Below the pieces are notes generated by a model. That model was given only the letters and a program-made list of their open reading frames with translations. It made no database searches and was not told where the DNA came from. The position numbers and the translations under genes were made by a program. This document shows, one piece after another, positions 1 to 7,250 of a stretch of DNA of 64,000 bases (the stretch's first letter is position 1; every line of letters begins with the position of its first letter). Source of the stretch: Marinoscillum pacificum. GTDB lineage: Bacteria; Bacteroidota; Bacteroidia; Cytophagales; Cyclobacteriaceae. The stretch covers positions 1,054,001 to 1,118,000 of the forward strand of contig NZ_JAMZMJ010000001.1 in assembly GCF_024714495.1 (NCBI RefSeq), given 5' to 3'.

Positions 1-205
1 ACACTTTTCTTGGATTATCCTTCTTAAAACTCTCTAGAGCAGTTTGAGCTTCCGCTCCTTTTTCAAATAGACCAGCAGGATTGTGGTCATGCGCGTAACT
101 TCCAAGACACCACTCGATTTCTGAAACCAGTTGTTCTTCAATACCAAGTTGTGTCAACTTGTCTTTAGCTTCGATTAATACTTTTTCCATTTTTTCTGCA
201 GACAT
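1..205 (-). CDS. Hypothetical protein, C-terminus beyond window
   Basis: The first 68 residues of a minus-strand ORF that starts with ATG at 205 and runs off the left edge without a stop. The visible part is soluble, charged and mostly helical in character (MSAEKMEKVLIEA..., then a WCLGSYAHDHNPAG segment). No signal peptide or membrane segment is seen. The WCLGS/AHDHNP stretch resembles small conserved Bacteroidota proteins of unknown role, but I cannot name the family. The 94 bases between it and the next gene upstream hold nothing I recognise. Confidence 0.6.
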   Translation of the reverse strand, partial: MSAEKMEKVLIEAKDKLTQLGIEEQLVSEIEWCLGSYAHDHNPAGLFEKGAEAQTALESFKKDNPRKV

Positions 206-299
206 TTTTAAACGGTAACGATTGTGAATATTTATACAAAGTAAAGTAAATAATCATCTGATTTTCAAAGGATTGTTATCTTTTTTAACAAATACGTAA

Positions 300-1352
300 T
301 TAACACAACGATTTCTTAAAATTCGCAATCCTTTCATTCATAATTCTGAACCATATTGGAGGTATCGTCGCTAATATCATCATACCAGGATATCCGGTAG
401 GCATTTGAGGACTCTCATCCATATGCCTCAATATTTGATACTTCCTACTTGCCTTATAATGATGATCTGAGTGCCTGGACAACTCAAACAACATCATTCT
501 CCCAATCACATGATCGGAGTTCCACGAATGTGCCGGCATGACACGCTCATAGCGATCTCCCTTCTTATCTCTGGATAATCCATAATGCTCGATATAATTA
601 ACCGTCTCAAGCAACACGAATCCGATGATCGCAGCTAAAACAAAGTAAATTGCGATCACCCAACCAAAGTACCAGTATATTAACGCAACAAACATCAATT
701 GCGTTATCTGAAATAGCAACATTTCATTGCGCCAAGAAAGTTTCCCATAACCTTTCTTTTTTAGTCGATCATATTCTAATCTCCATGCAGACAGATATGC
801 ATTGATAATTGACCTAAACCAAAAAGCATACAAAGACTCGCCTAGGCGTGCTGATGACGGATCCTCATCTGTAGAAACGTTTTTATGGTGTCCTCGATTA
901 TGCTCTATAAAAAAGTGCATATACAATGAGGTCATCAAAAGCATTTTGGCCATCAGCTGCTCATATTTATGCTTTCGGTGTCCGAGCTCATGAGCAACAT
1001 TGATCCCCATTACTCCGCACAGCAATCCCATGGAGGCTGTTCGTCCAATAATGGATACTGCATCCAAGTCTGGATGTTGTAGGGAATTCAAAAACAACCA
1101 AAGACTTACAAACTGAATCGGGACGACTAGGTAGACCAACCAATCGAATAACCGATTTTGGAGTAATTCACTTTCCTCCTCTTCCTTATGGTTGGCGTTA
1201 TTCGGCTTGAAAAACAACTCTAATAAAGGAATAAAAAAGAATGCCTCAATAACCGGAAGGAAGGTCAAGAAACCAGTACTGTTAAAAGAAATGTAGGCTA
1301 AAATGGGCAGAGTGAAAACACTCAGGTATTTAAGAATTCCTAAACGTTTCAT
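300..1352 (-). CDS. alkB: AlkB-like alkane 1-monooxygenase (membrane di-iron hydroxylase)
   Basis: A 350-residue integral membrane protein of the fatty acid desaturase/alkane hydroxylase superfamily. All AlkB histidine motifs are present in order: HELGHRKH at 121-128, EHNRGHH at 150-156, NYIEHYG at 252-258 (the motif that separates AlkB from desaturases) and LSRHSDHH at 291-298. Hydrophobic segments at about 10-48, 70-90, 103-120 and 215-250 fit the six-helix AlkB fold. The family oxidises medium-chain alkanes or alkyl groups at the terminal carbon, using rubredoxin electrons. No rubredoxin, rubredoxin reductase or alkane regulator lies nearby, so electron supply must come from elsewhere. ATG at 1352. 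The alkane substrate is inferred from family; related hydroxylases act on other lipids. Confidence 0.85.
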   Translation of the reverse strand: MKRLGILKYLSVFTLPILAYISFNSTGFLTFLPVIEAFFFIPLLELFFKPNNANHKEEEESELLQNRLFDWLVYLVVPIQFVSLWLFLNSLQHPDLDAVSIIGRTASMGLLCGVMGINVAHELGHRKHKYEQLMAKMLLMTSLYMHFFIEHNRGHHKNVSTDEDPSSARLGESLYAFWFRSIINAYLSAWRLEYDRLKKKGYGKLSWRNEMLLFQITQLMFVALIYWYFGWVIAIYFVLAAIIGFVLLETVNYIEHYGLSRDKKGDRYERVMPAHSWNSDHVIGRMMLFELSRHSDHHYKASRKYQILRHMDESPQMPTGYPGMMILATIPPIWFRIMNERIANFKKSLC

Positions 1353-1378
1353 TTTATTGGGTTATGTTCCCAATAAAA

Positions 1379-2074
1379 TTACCTTGAAAATTCCATTTTC
1401 CCGAATGGAATGAGGTAAGCAACCGTAAACCCTCCCAAATAATGATTGGTAAGATCAGGAAGTCGATCGGAGAAATCGTCGGTTTTGATAAAACTACTTG
1501 CACTATATGATAAAAAGCCATCTAAATGCAATGCTCCAAATGGAAAATCACGATGTATTCCTACTGAGACTTTCACTCCATAACCCAATTTACGATCTCG
1601 ATCTTCTTCGTAAGTATAAAACTCCTGCCCCCCTAGATTGTCGAGATTGGGAGTAGTGTCCTTATCTACACTGATCAACTGCTCTAAAAATATCCCTAGA
1701 GTAGCAAAAATTTTCGTTTTGCGCTTTCCTCCATAAATAATAGCATCCAAGGGAAACGTAATGTAATCCATTTTAACATGGTAGGTAGGCTCATCAGTAT
1801 CGAAAGTCTGCCTCCAACCTTTGGTCTCATACTGCAATCCACTCTGCAAACCCGCATTCAGAAAAGATGTATGAGATTGATTGGTGAAAAGCTTGAACAT
1901 CACTCCACCATGATATCCAGGATCAAATCCTGTTGACATAAATGTATTATACAGCGTATGCTCGATGTAAGCCGACTGAAAATGTCCGCCACCACTAATA
2001 CCTATATAACCTTTTACTTGTGCATTGAGGGCACTTGAAATCACCAACAATACTATCCCTACAATTATTCTCAT
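1379..2074 (-). CDS. Outer-membrane beta-barrel protein (PorT-like)
   Basis: 231 residues with a clear Sec signal peptide (MRIIVGIVLLVISSALNAQ, cleavage after about residue 19). What follows is glycine- and aromatic-rich alternating sequence ending in ...YLIPFGKMEFSR, as in small Bacteroidota outer-membrane barrels of the PorT/OMP_b-brl_2 type. It sits 26 bases upstream of the AlkB-like gene on the same strand and could be cotranscribed, which would fit a role in hydrophobic substrate uptake. That link is inference only. No specific family identified. Confidence 0.6.
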   Translation of the reverse strand: MRIIVGIVLLVISSALNAQVKGYIGISGGGHFQSAYIEHTLYNTFMSTGFDPGYHGGVMFKLFTNQSHTSFLNAGLQSGLQYETKGWRQTFDTDEPTYHVKMDYITFPLDAIIYGGKRKTKIFATLGIFLEQLISVDKDTTPNLDNLGGQEFYTYEEDRDRKLGYGVKVSVGIHRDFPFGALHLDGFLSYSASSFIKTDDFSDRLPDLTNHYLGGFTVAYLIPFGKMEFSR

Positions 2075-2092
2075 TCAAACACCCTCAAAGGG

Positions 2093-2203
2093 CTATTTCT
2101 TTTTAGCTGTCGCTTTCTTTGTGGTCGCCTTTTTAGGTCTTTTCACCCCATACGATCCACTTGCAATTTTACCCTTTTTAGTCTTCTTGTCTCCTTTTCC
2201 CAT
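2093..2203 (-). CDS. thx: 30S ribosomal protein THX
   Basis: A 36-residue, very basic protein, MGKGDKKTKKGKIASGSYG followed by VKRPKKATTKKATAKKK. It matches the short THX proteins of Bacteroidota and Thermus, in which MGKGDxKxxKGKIxxGSYGxxRP is the conserved core. THX binds near the top of the 30S head and stabilises 16S rRNA. The Lys/Ala/Thr-rich tail after residue 24 is a lineage-type extension. ATG at 2203, TAG at 2093. It lies just upstream of the beta-barrel gene on the same strand. Confidence 0.88.
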   Translation of the reverse strand: MGKGDKKTKKGKIASGSYGVKRPKKATTKKATAKKK

Positions 2204-2453
2204 GGTTTTATCTGATTAAAATGAAACAATAGCAAGGCTAATTACCAACGAAAGTCAAGATCCAACCTTGCCTTTTCACAAAAATAAAAATGATTCAGCA
2301 AATAGAAATTCATAAATCAAAACATTTACTCACAGTCTAACCTTACATACAACATGATGAATTATTTAATCCCTCCATAATATCAATTTAACTCAGTAAT
2401 GAACTTCAGTTTATTGATTGCCAATATCTTAGCACCTATAAAAATTTAAGATC

Positions 2454-2618
2454 ATGGAAAAAATAGAACGTGATTTTCAAAGTGATGAATTCTCTGAATT
2501 AGACGATGTTCTCGATCGATCATTTTTTAATAATTCTGAGGAACTAGTTGATCTTGAAGAAGATGAGGACAACTACGACACTGAAAGTGACGATTTCCGA
2601 CTAATTTCTGAATTATAA
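2454..2618 (+). CDS. Small acidic hypothetical protein
   Basis: A 54-residue ORF with ATG at 2454 and TAA at 2616-2618. It is strongly acidic (MEKIERDFQSDEFSELDDVL, then runs such as EELVDLEEDEDNYD) and has no membrane segment or cysteine. A TATCTTAG sequence at 2425, close to the TAnnTTTG -7 element, lies about 20 bases before the ATG. It ends 39 bases before the SRP RNA. No family recognised; acidic bias and a promoter-like box are the only support, so it may be real but is unproven. The 250 bases upstream, back to protein THX, show nothing I can name. Confidence 0.4.
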   Translation: MEKIERDFQSDEFSELDDVLDRSFFNNSEELVDLEEDEDNYDTESDDFRLISEL

Positions 2619-2642
2619 TATTAGGAAAGTCGCAATCTTTAC

Positions 2643-2650
2643 TACCTTTG
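2643..2650 (+). promoter_or_regulatory. -7 promoter element of the SRP RNA gene
   Basis: TACCTTTG matches the Bacteroidota -7 consensus TAnnTTTG and ends 6 bases before the first paired base of the SRP RNA, which is where transcription would start. The -33 element is weak (TTAGG about 22 bases upstream). Confidence 0.6.
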
Positions 2651-2656
2651 CACCTC

Positions 2657-2747
2657 GGCAAACGGATGCGACCAGCTCCTGCTGAATCCCCCAGGACCGG
2701 AAGGTAGCAAGGGTAAGCGGTTGTAGCGGTGCGACATTTCGTTTGCC
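2657..2747 (+). ncRNA. ffs: Signal recognition particle RNA, small bacterial type (4.5S)
   Basis: The ends pair as GGCAAACG (2657-2664) with CGTTTGCC (2740-2747). The apex carries the SRP domain IV hallmark: CAGGACCGGAAGGTAGCAAGGG contains the GGAA tetraloop and the symmetric loop bound by Ffh. A T-run at 2748-2754 after the closing stem acts as a terminator. The RNA partners Ffh in cotranslational membrane targeting. It lies 52 bases before the transaldolase start; annotations that start the next gene inside this RNA would be wrong. Confidence 0.93.
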
Positions 2748-2799
2748 TTTTTTATTATCCCTTTTTTACTCCACTTTTACTTCTCAAAATCTTATTAAT

Positions 2800-3456
2800 A
2801 TGAAATTCTTTATAGATACAGCTAATCTAGACGAAATTAGAGAGGCTTACGACCTAGGTGTATTAGACGGTGTTACTACCAACCCTTCATTGATGGCTAA
2901 AGAAGGCATCACTGGTGAAGAAAATATTTTAAAACACTACAAGGCAATCTGTGACATTGTAGATGACAATGTGAGTGCAGAAGTAATCTCTACCGAATTT
3001 GAAGCCATGCTTGCTGAAGGTAGAAAATTAGCAGCTCTGGATGACAAGATTGTAGTGAAGGTACCGATGATCAAAGACGGTGTAAAAACCATCAAGGCTT
3101 TGACAGACGAAGGTATTAGAACAAACTGTACACTGATTTTCAGTGCCGGTCAAGCGATTTTAGCCGCTAAAGCAGGAGCAACTTACATCTCTCCTTTCAT
3201 TGGCAGACTAGATGATATCGGATCTGATGGCCTTACATTAATCGAGCAAATCGTTCAGATATTTGACAACTACGATTTCGAAACTGAAATTTTAGCTGCT
3301 TCCGTTCGTCACAACATGCATTTGATTCAGTGTGCAGAAATTGGTGCGGATGTAGTTACTTGTCCTCTATCCGTAATTACAGGACTTTTGAAACATCCAT
3401 TAACCGATAGTGGATTGGAGAAATTCCTCGCAGATTATAAAAAAGGTAACCAATAA
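2800..3456 (+). CDS. tal: Transaldolase (TalC/FSA-type)
   Basis: 218 residues forming a short single-domain TIM barrel of the TalC / fructose-6-phosphate aldolase family. It moves a dihydroxyacetone unit between sugar phosphates in the non-oxidative pentose phosphate pathway. The Schiff-base lysine is K87 in VVKVPM; the N-terminal [10 protein letters not shown] and VTTNPSL motifs and the [12 protein letters not shown] segment at 108-119 favour true transaldolase over FSA. An upstream in-frame start at 2743 would lie inside the SRP RNA, so ATG at 2800 is chosen, where homology begins. The next genes follow closely on the same strand. Confidence 0.92.
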   Translation: MKFFIDTANLDEIREAYDLGVLDGVTTNPSLMAKEGITGEENILKHYKAICDIVDDNVSAEVISTEFEAMLAEGRKLAALDDKIVVKVPMIKDGVKTIKALTDEGIRTNCTLIFSAGQAILAAKAGATYISPFIGRLDDIGSDGLTLIEQIVQIFDNYDFETEILAASVRHNMHLIQCAEIGADVVTCPLSVITGLLKHPLTDSGLEKFLADYKKGNQ

Positions 3457-3472
3457 GCCTGCATAACAGTTG

Positions 3473-3700
3473 ATGATACAAACGGCAATATCTGATATGT
3501 ATATCATCAAGGTAAAAGGAAAGGCTAAAATTCCTGATTATATTCAGCTTCGAGACGAGAAGTTTGTACTGATCGCTTATTTTAGAGCAGACAGACCCTT
3601 ACAAAAACTTGAAAAGTTTGGACTGGAAGGTAAAGAGACAGAGCTTAAAAAACTGATCGATTCATTACCTTTCGGTAAACTTCAAAAACTAGAGCTTTAA
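3473..3700 (+). CDS. Small conserved hypothetical protein upstream of ftsE
   Basis: A 75-residue soluble protein (MIQTAISDMYIIKVKGKAKI...) with alternating hydrophobic strands and a Lys-rich C-terminal helix ending KLQKLEL. ATG at 3473 is preferred to a TTG directly before it. It starts 16 bases after the transaldolase stop and ends one base before ftsE, so it is almost certainly in an operon with ftsE. No cysteines, signal peptide or known motif; function unknown. Confidence 0.65.
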   Translation: MIQTAISDMYIIKVKGKAKIPDYIQLRDEKFVLIAYFRADRPLQKLEKFGLEGKETELKKLIDSLPFGKLQKLEL

Positions 3701-3701
3701 G

Positions 3702-4412
3702 ATGTCATTTTCAGAGGAACCAGTAGTTAAGATTACCAATGCCACTATTTTTCAAGACAACACCACTGTACTTAGTGAGTTGGATGTCGATATTGAAAAA
3801 GGTGAATTTGTGTACCTGGTTGGTAGAACTGGAAGTGGAAAATCATCACTCCTCAAAACGCTTTATGGTGATTTGCCATTGAGACTTGGAGACATTAAAG
3901 TTGCTGGATATAATATAAGGGGTCTTAAATCAGGAGATATTCCTTTCTTGCGAAGAAAAATTGGCATCGTATTTCAGGACTTTGAACTGTTTTACGATCG
4001 CAATGTATCTGAGAACCTTCACTTCGTCATGAAAGCTACTGGCTGGAAAGACAAAGCGAAAATGAAGAGTCGATTAGCTGAGGTATTAATGCGTGTGGGA
4101 TTAGGAGCTGTGAGCAGCAAAATGCCACATCAACTAAGTGGTGGTGAGCAACAGCGTGTAGTAATAGCGCGTGCTTTGCTCAACGAACCACAAATTCTCT
4201 TTGCAGATGAGCCTACCGGTAATCTCGACCCGGAAGTTTCTGAAGGAATCATGAAACTATTCTTAGAAATCAACAAAAGTGGAACGGCCGTTATCATGGC
4301 TACTCACAATCATCATTTCATCAAGCAGTTTCCTGCAAGAGTACTGAAATGTGATAAAGGAAAGATTCTTGATTCGAAGAATGAAGAATTCGAACTTACT
4401 GGAATGTATTAA
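3702..4412 (+). CDS. ftsE: Cell division ATP-binding protein FtsE
   Basis: A 236-residue ABC ATPase. Walker A is GRTGSGKSS at 41-49, the signature LSGGEQQR at 145-152 and Walker B ILFADEP at 165-171, followed by a D-loop and an H-loop (MATHNHH). The FFxR-like spacing and the FELFYDRNVSENL segment resemble the FtsE branch in Bacteroidota. With FtsX it would regulate peptidoglycan hydrolases at the division site. No ftsX gene follows; the operon ends here with a terminator, as is common in this phylum where ftsX lies elsewhere. It follows the 75-residue protein by one base. Confidence 0.85.
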   Translation: MSFSEEPVVKITNATIFQDNTTVLSELDVDIEKGEFVYLVGRTGSGKSSLLKTLYGDLPLRLGDIKVAGYNIRGLKSGDIPFLRRKIGIVFQDFELFYDRNVSENLHFVMKATGWKDKAKMKSRLAEVLMRVGLGAVSSKMPHQLSGGEQQRVVIARALLNEPQILFADEPTGNLDPEVSEGIMKLFLEINKSGTAVIMATHNHHFIKQFPARVLKCDKGKILDSKNEEFELTGMY

Positions 4413-4415
4413 ATA

Positions 4416-4439
4416 AAGAGGTCTCAATTGAGGCCTCTT
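4416..4439. terminator. Bidirectional terminator between convergent genes
   Basis: AAGAGGTCTC (4416-4425), loop AATT, GAGGCCTCTT (4430-4439), with one G-T pair. It lies in the 27-base gap between convergent ftsE and the DUF4097-like gene and could serve both strands. Confidence 0.7.
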
Positions 4440-5492
4440 CTATTTTACTTTCAAATCACCGTAACTCGATTTCACAATGATTCTTTTACCTGAATCACCT
4501 TTCCCAATTCGAGCTTTGTACTCACTCTTGTTAGCATCTTTCACTTTGCGGTAAATATCCACCTGATCATTGCTAACACTCATATTGGAAAATGAAAACT
4601 CCCCTTCCAACTCCGCATTGGTACCATCCTGCAAACGAAGAGTGTAGTTACTAAACTTACCGTAGATTTCAATTTTGGAGAAGTCCTTATTCAGCTCCTC
4701 TATCTCAAAATCTGAGATATAACTTGCTTCGAGATACATCTGCTTGTTGAGTTTCTCAATGGAGAATCCTGAGAACTGCGCATCAGCTTCCACCACATCT
4801 ACCTCTCCTATTACCAATTCCCCATATTTACTCTCAACTTCAATTGTACCTACAGAACCAATGGTCACATTTGAAAATTGCTGCTCCATTTCCAGATTAA
4901 CTACTTTTTGGACATCCAAATCACTGTATTTCACCTCCATTTCAGCATTCGTGAGTGCACCCACAGTTCCTTTGCCAAAAGACAATTCCAAATCCAAAAA
5001 ACCTTCAAAATTCATGGTCTTCAAATTGCCATATCCTACCTCAATCTCAGCATCACCTTTCCAATCATCGATATAGGTATCTCCAAACTTGTTTTCTATG
5101 TCTATTTTGTTAGTTGAAGGCATATTGATCCAATAATTGATTTTGAAGCTCTCATCATTTTTCGAATTCATATTTCCGTTCATCTCCGTAATGAAGGACA
5201 TGGTACTTCCCTCACTAATAGCTACGTTAATTTTATCCAGCATCTGTCGAGCTCTGTCTTCCGTTTTTCCATTCACAATGATCTCAATCTTCACTTTGAG
5301 CTCTTGTTTGTCCCACTTCTCCAAATGCACCTCACCAAACTGATTGGAAACTTTTAACACAGTTGATGCATTAATTGGGTAAGACTTGTTGATTAATTTT
5401 TTCTTCTCTTCAAGTGTTCCAGCCAGGGCTACATGCAACCCCAGAATCATCACAAAAACAAGATTAAATTTCAATATGCTTATTGGCTTCAT
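4440..5492 (-). CDS. Secreted DUF4097-like beta-helix/adhesin protein
   Basis: 350 residues with a signal peptide ending near VALAG (about residue 25). After that it is a long series of short strand repeats (FGDTYIDDWKGDAEIEVGYG..., YSDLDVQKV, FSNVTIG, YGELVIGEV, FSGFSIEKL) typical of DUF4097/DUF2807 putative auto-transporter adhesin folds, ending in SSYGDLKVK. It is the third gene of a minus-strand operon after an ECF sigma factor and a membrane protein and overlaps the latter by 29 bases. Such trios are common in Bacteroidota and are thought to be an envelope-stress module; the substrate of this protein is unknown. Confidence 0.7.
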   Translation of the reverse strand: MKPISILKFNLVFVMILGLHVALAGTLEEKKKLINKSYPINASTVLKVSNQFGEVHLEKWDKQELKVKIEIIVNGKTEDRARQMLDKINVAISEGSTMSFITEMNGNMNSKNDESFKINYWINMPSTNKIDIENKFGDTYIDDWKGDAEIEVGYGNLKTMNFEGFLDLELSFGKGTVGALTNAEMEVKYSDLDVQKVVNLEMEQQFSNVTIGSVGTIEVESKYGELVIGEVDVVEADAQFSGFSIEKLNKQMYLEASYISDFEIEELNKDFSKIEIYGKFSNYTLRLQDGTNAELEGEFSFSNMSVSNDQVDIYRKVKDANKSEYKARIGKGDSGKRIIVKSSYGDLKVK

Positions 5493-5982
5493 TTTCTTGA
5501 TTTTTTAAGTCATTTAATATTTTCACCTGTTTATTGAGGATTTCAATTCTCAGCTGCAGGTTTTTGATCATCATATCAGAGATCAATTCACTTGAATTTT
5601 GACTTTTATAGGTCTGCTTAAGTTGAGCATACATTTGATCTAACCGCTCTATTTCCACCAAAAATTCACGACTTAAGCTTGACTGTCCGGAAGTAGCTAT
5701 TTCTTGTTTTCTCTGAGCTATCAATTGCGTATAATACTGCTCTACCTGATAAAATTCTGACTCCATGGCTGTTGTTGAGTCTTTTTGCTCAGCCAATTGT
5801 TTATCCACAATGAGATAAACAGTAGAGATTAATAGTATTACTGCGGCTACTTTCCATACACCCAGCCATTTATCTGACTTAGTCTGCTGTTGCTGAATAT
5901 GTTGCCAAACCTTCTCAGAAGGCACCTCACTATCAAACTCCTGTCTGTTGTCGAGAATAAATTTTTCTAGTTGATCACCCAT
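5464..5982 (-). CDS. Single-pass membrane protein, probable anti-sigma partner
   Basis: 172 residues: a cytoplasmic N-terminus of about 42 residues containing EVPSEKVWQHI, one membrane segment at about 43-61 (GVWKVAAVILLISTVYLIV), then a periplasmic coiled-coil-like region rich in Gln, Glu and Lys. This layout and its position directly after an ECF sigma gene, with an 8-base overlap, suggest that it restrains that sigma factor. There is no zinc anti-sigma His/Cys motif, so the family is not confirmed. It overlaps the DUF4097-like gene by 29 bases. Confidence 0.6.
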   Translation of the reverse strand: MGDQLEKFILDNRQEFDSEVPSEKVWQHIQQQQTKSDKWLGVWKVAAVILLISTVYLIVDKQLAEQKDSTTAMESEFYQVEQYYTQLIAQRKQEIATSGQSSLSREFLVEIERLDQMYAQLKQTYKSQNSSELISDMMIKNLQLRIEILNKQVKILNDLKNQENEANKHIEI

Positions 5983-6529
5983 ATTTAACCTCCTTCTCTA
6001 ATAATTGTCGAAGCTTGTCTTTACCACGTTTAAACTGACTTTTAGAAGTGGATTCCGTAATTCCCAAAATGTCTGAAATCTCTTTATGATCATATCCTTC
6101 AAACAAATAAAGGGAAACCACACTTCTAAACCCTTTCGGTAGTTCTAAGACGGCCGCTTTCACGCGCTCAACTGTCAATCCTGATACTGATTCAAAGCCG
6201 TCATCATACTTTTCCACATCCTCTACTTCCTCCATCATCAGCGCCTCCTTTTCACTTCTCCTCAAACTAGTAATCGCCTTGTTAATTACTATTCGCTTAA
6301 GCCAGGCTCCAAAAGTGGAGTCTTCGCGATAGGAAGCAATGTTTCGAAACGCACTCAGAAATGCCTCCTGTAAGACATCCTCAGCTTCCTCTTGCACTGC
6401 ACATATTCTCAAAGCCGTATTATACATCGCTTTGCTGTACAATTGATAGATCTCATACTGTGCCACCTGATCCCCATTTCGGCATCTTTCGATTAACCCA
6501 GCATGTATATTTATCGTTTGGCTATTCAA
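5975..6529 (-). CDS. ECF RNA polymerase sigma factor
   Basis: 184 residues with sigma region 2 (YQLYSKAMYNTALRIC... EDVLQEAFLSAF... FGAWLKRIVINKAI, about 25-90) and region 4 (VVSLYLFEGYDHKEIS, SQFKRGKDKLRQLL, about 135-180), the two-domain layout of extracytoplasmic-function sigma factors. First gene of the operon with the anti-sigma-like and DUF4097-like genes. A GCAACC box upstream on the same strand suggests autoregulation. Distinct from the FecI-type sigma factor at 8.3 kb. Confidence 0.88.
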   Translation of the reverse strand: MNSQTINIHAGLIERCRNGDQVAQYEIYQLYSKAMYNTALRICAVQEEAEDVLQEAFLSAFRNIASYREDSTFGAWLKRIVINKAITSLRRSEKEALMMEEVEDVEKYDDGFESVSGLTVERVKAAVLELPKGFRSVVSLYLFEGYDHKEISDILGITESTSKSQFKRGKDKLRQLLEKEVKYG

Positions 6530-6554
6530 GGCTTAAAAGTCAAAATTCACATCA

Positions 6555-6582
6555 ATGACTCAAGCAAATTAATAAGGTTGCA
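6555..6582 (-). promoter_or_regulatory. Possible ECF-type promoter of the sigma operon
   Basis: On the minus strand TGCAACC (6576-6582) is followed about 16 bases later by AGTCA (6556-6560). Bacteroidota ECF operons often carry GCAACC-like -35 and GTC-containing -10 boxes. Based on pattern only. Confidence 0.35.
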
Positions 6583-6620
6583 TGTGCCATGAAAAATTTC
6601 TTATACACTAAGTTTACTTT

Positions 6621-7250
6621 ATGAAAAAACTCATTTTGTGGCTTTTCTTGAGCACTGCCTTTACACTTGCATATGGCCAGGAGGTTGCTTTGGACTCAGT
6701 TACAATCCAACCACATGATTCATTATTAGTAGAGAAAGATCCTTTAATCAAATTTGAATCCGGTGTTTTTCTCGAGACAGGATTTCAAATGATTCCTATC
6801 AAAACCAATTACGGCCCAACCTCTCAGTTGTTTATTGGATTGCAATACAAAAATCTTTTTGGTGGCTTTGGAGTTTACAATTATCAGGGTGACTATCAAA
6901 CCACAGTCATTTTCCCCAACAATTTCAACCTGGCATATAAATATGGTGCCGCTAGACTAGGATTGAGAGCCTACGATTCTAAGTATTTTGAAATCAATGC
7001 TCAAATTCAATATGGTAAAGGAGACGCTGTTTGGATCAGAGAATCAAACGATGAAAAATTCATACGCAGCAAATTTGACATTATTGAACCTCAAGTAATG
7101 GTTTTATACACCCCAATTGAACAAGTAAAGCTATTTACAACGTTAGGCTATAAGAGCATGCAAAATTTAGACATTGTGCATCTCAGCAATAAAGATTTTA
7201 GTGGTATCACCTTTGGATTTGGAATCAGATGCGGTATTTATCAGCAGTAA
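6621..7250 (+). CDS. Outer-membrane beta-barrel protein, first gene of the sigma/FecR operon
   Basis: 209 residues with a Sec signal peptide (MKKLILWLFLSTAFTLAYG) and alternating strands rich in Tyr, Phe and Gly (FIGLQYKNLFGGFGVYNYQG, YKYGAARLGLRAY). It looks like an eight- to ten-stranded barrel. The next ORF starts 22 bases before this one ends, so the two are probably translationally coupled. No specific family identified; the position suggests a part in the surface-signalling system that follows. Confidence 0.6.
   Translation: MKKLILWLFLSTAFTLAYGQEVALDSVTIQPHDSLLVEKDPLIKFESGVFLETGFQMIPIKTNYGPTSQLFIGLQYKNLFGGFGVYNYQGDYQTTVIFPNNFNLAYKYGAARLGLRAYDSKYFEINAQIQYGKGDAVWIRESNDEKFIRSKFDIIEPQVMVLYTPIEQVKLFTTLGYKSMQNLDIVHLSNKDFSGITFGFGIRCGIYQQ

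Noticed and set aside
2743-2799. Upstream extension of the transaldolase gene into the SRP RNA
   Set aside because: The 19 extra codons lie in the closing stem and terminator of the SRP RNA; homology to TalC starts at 2800.
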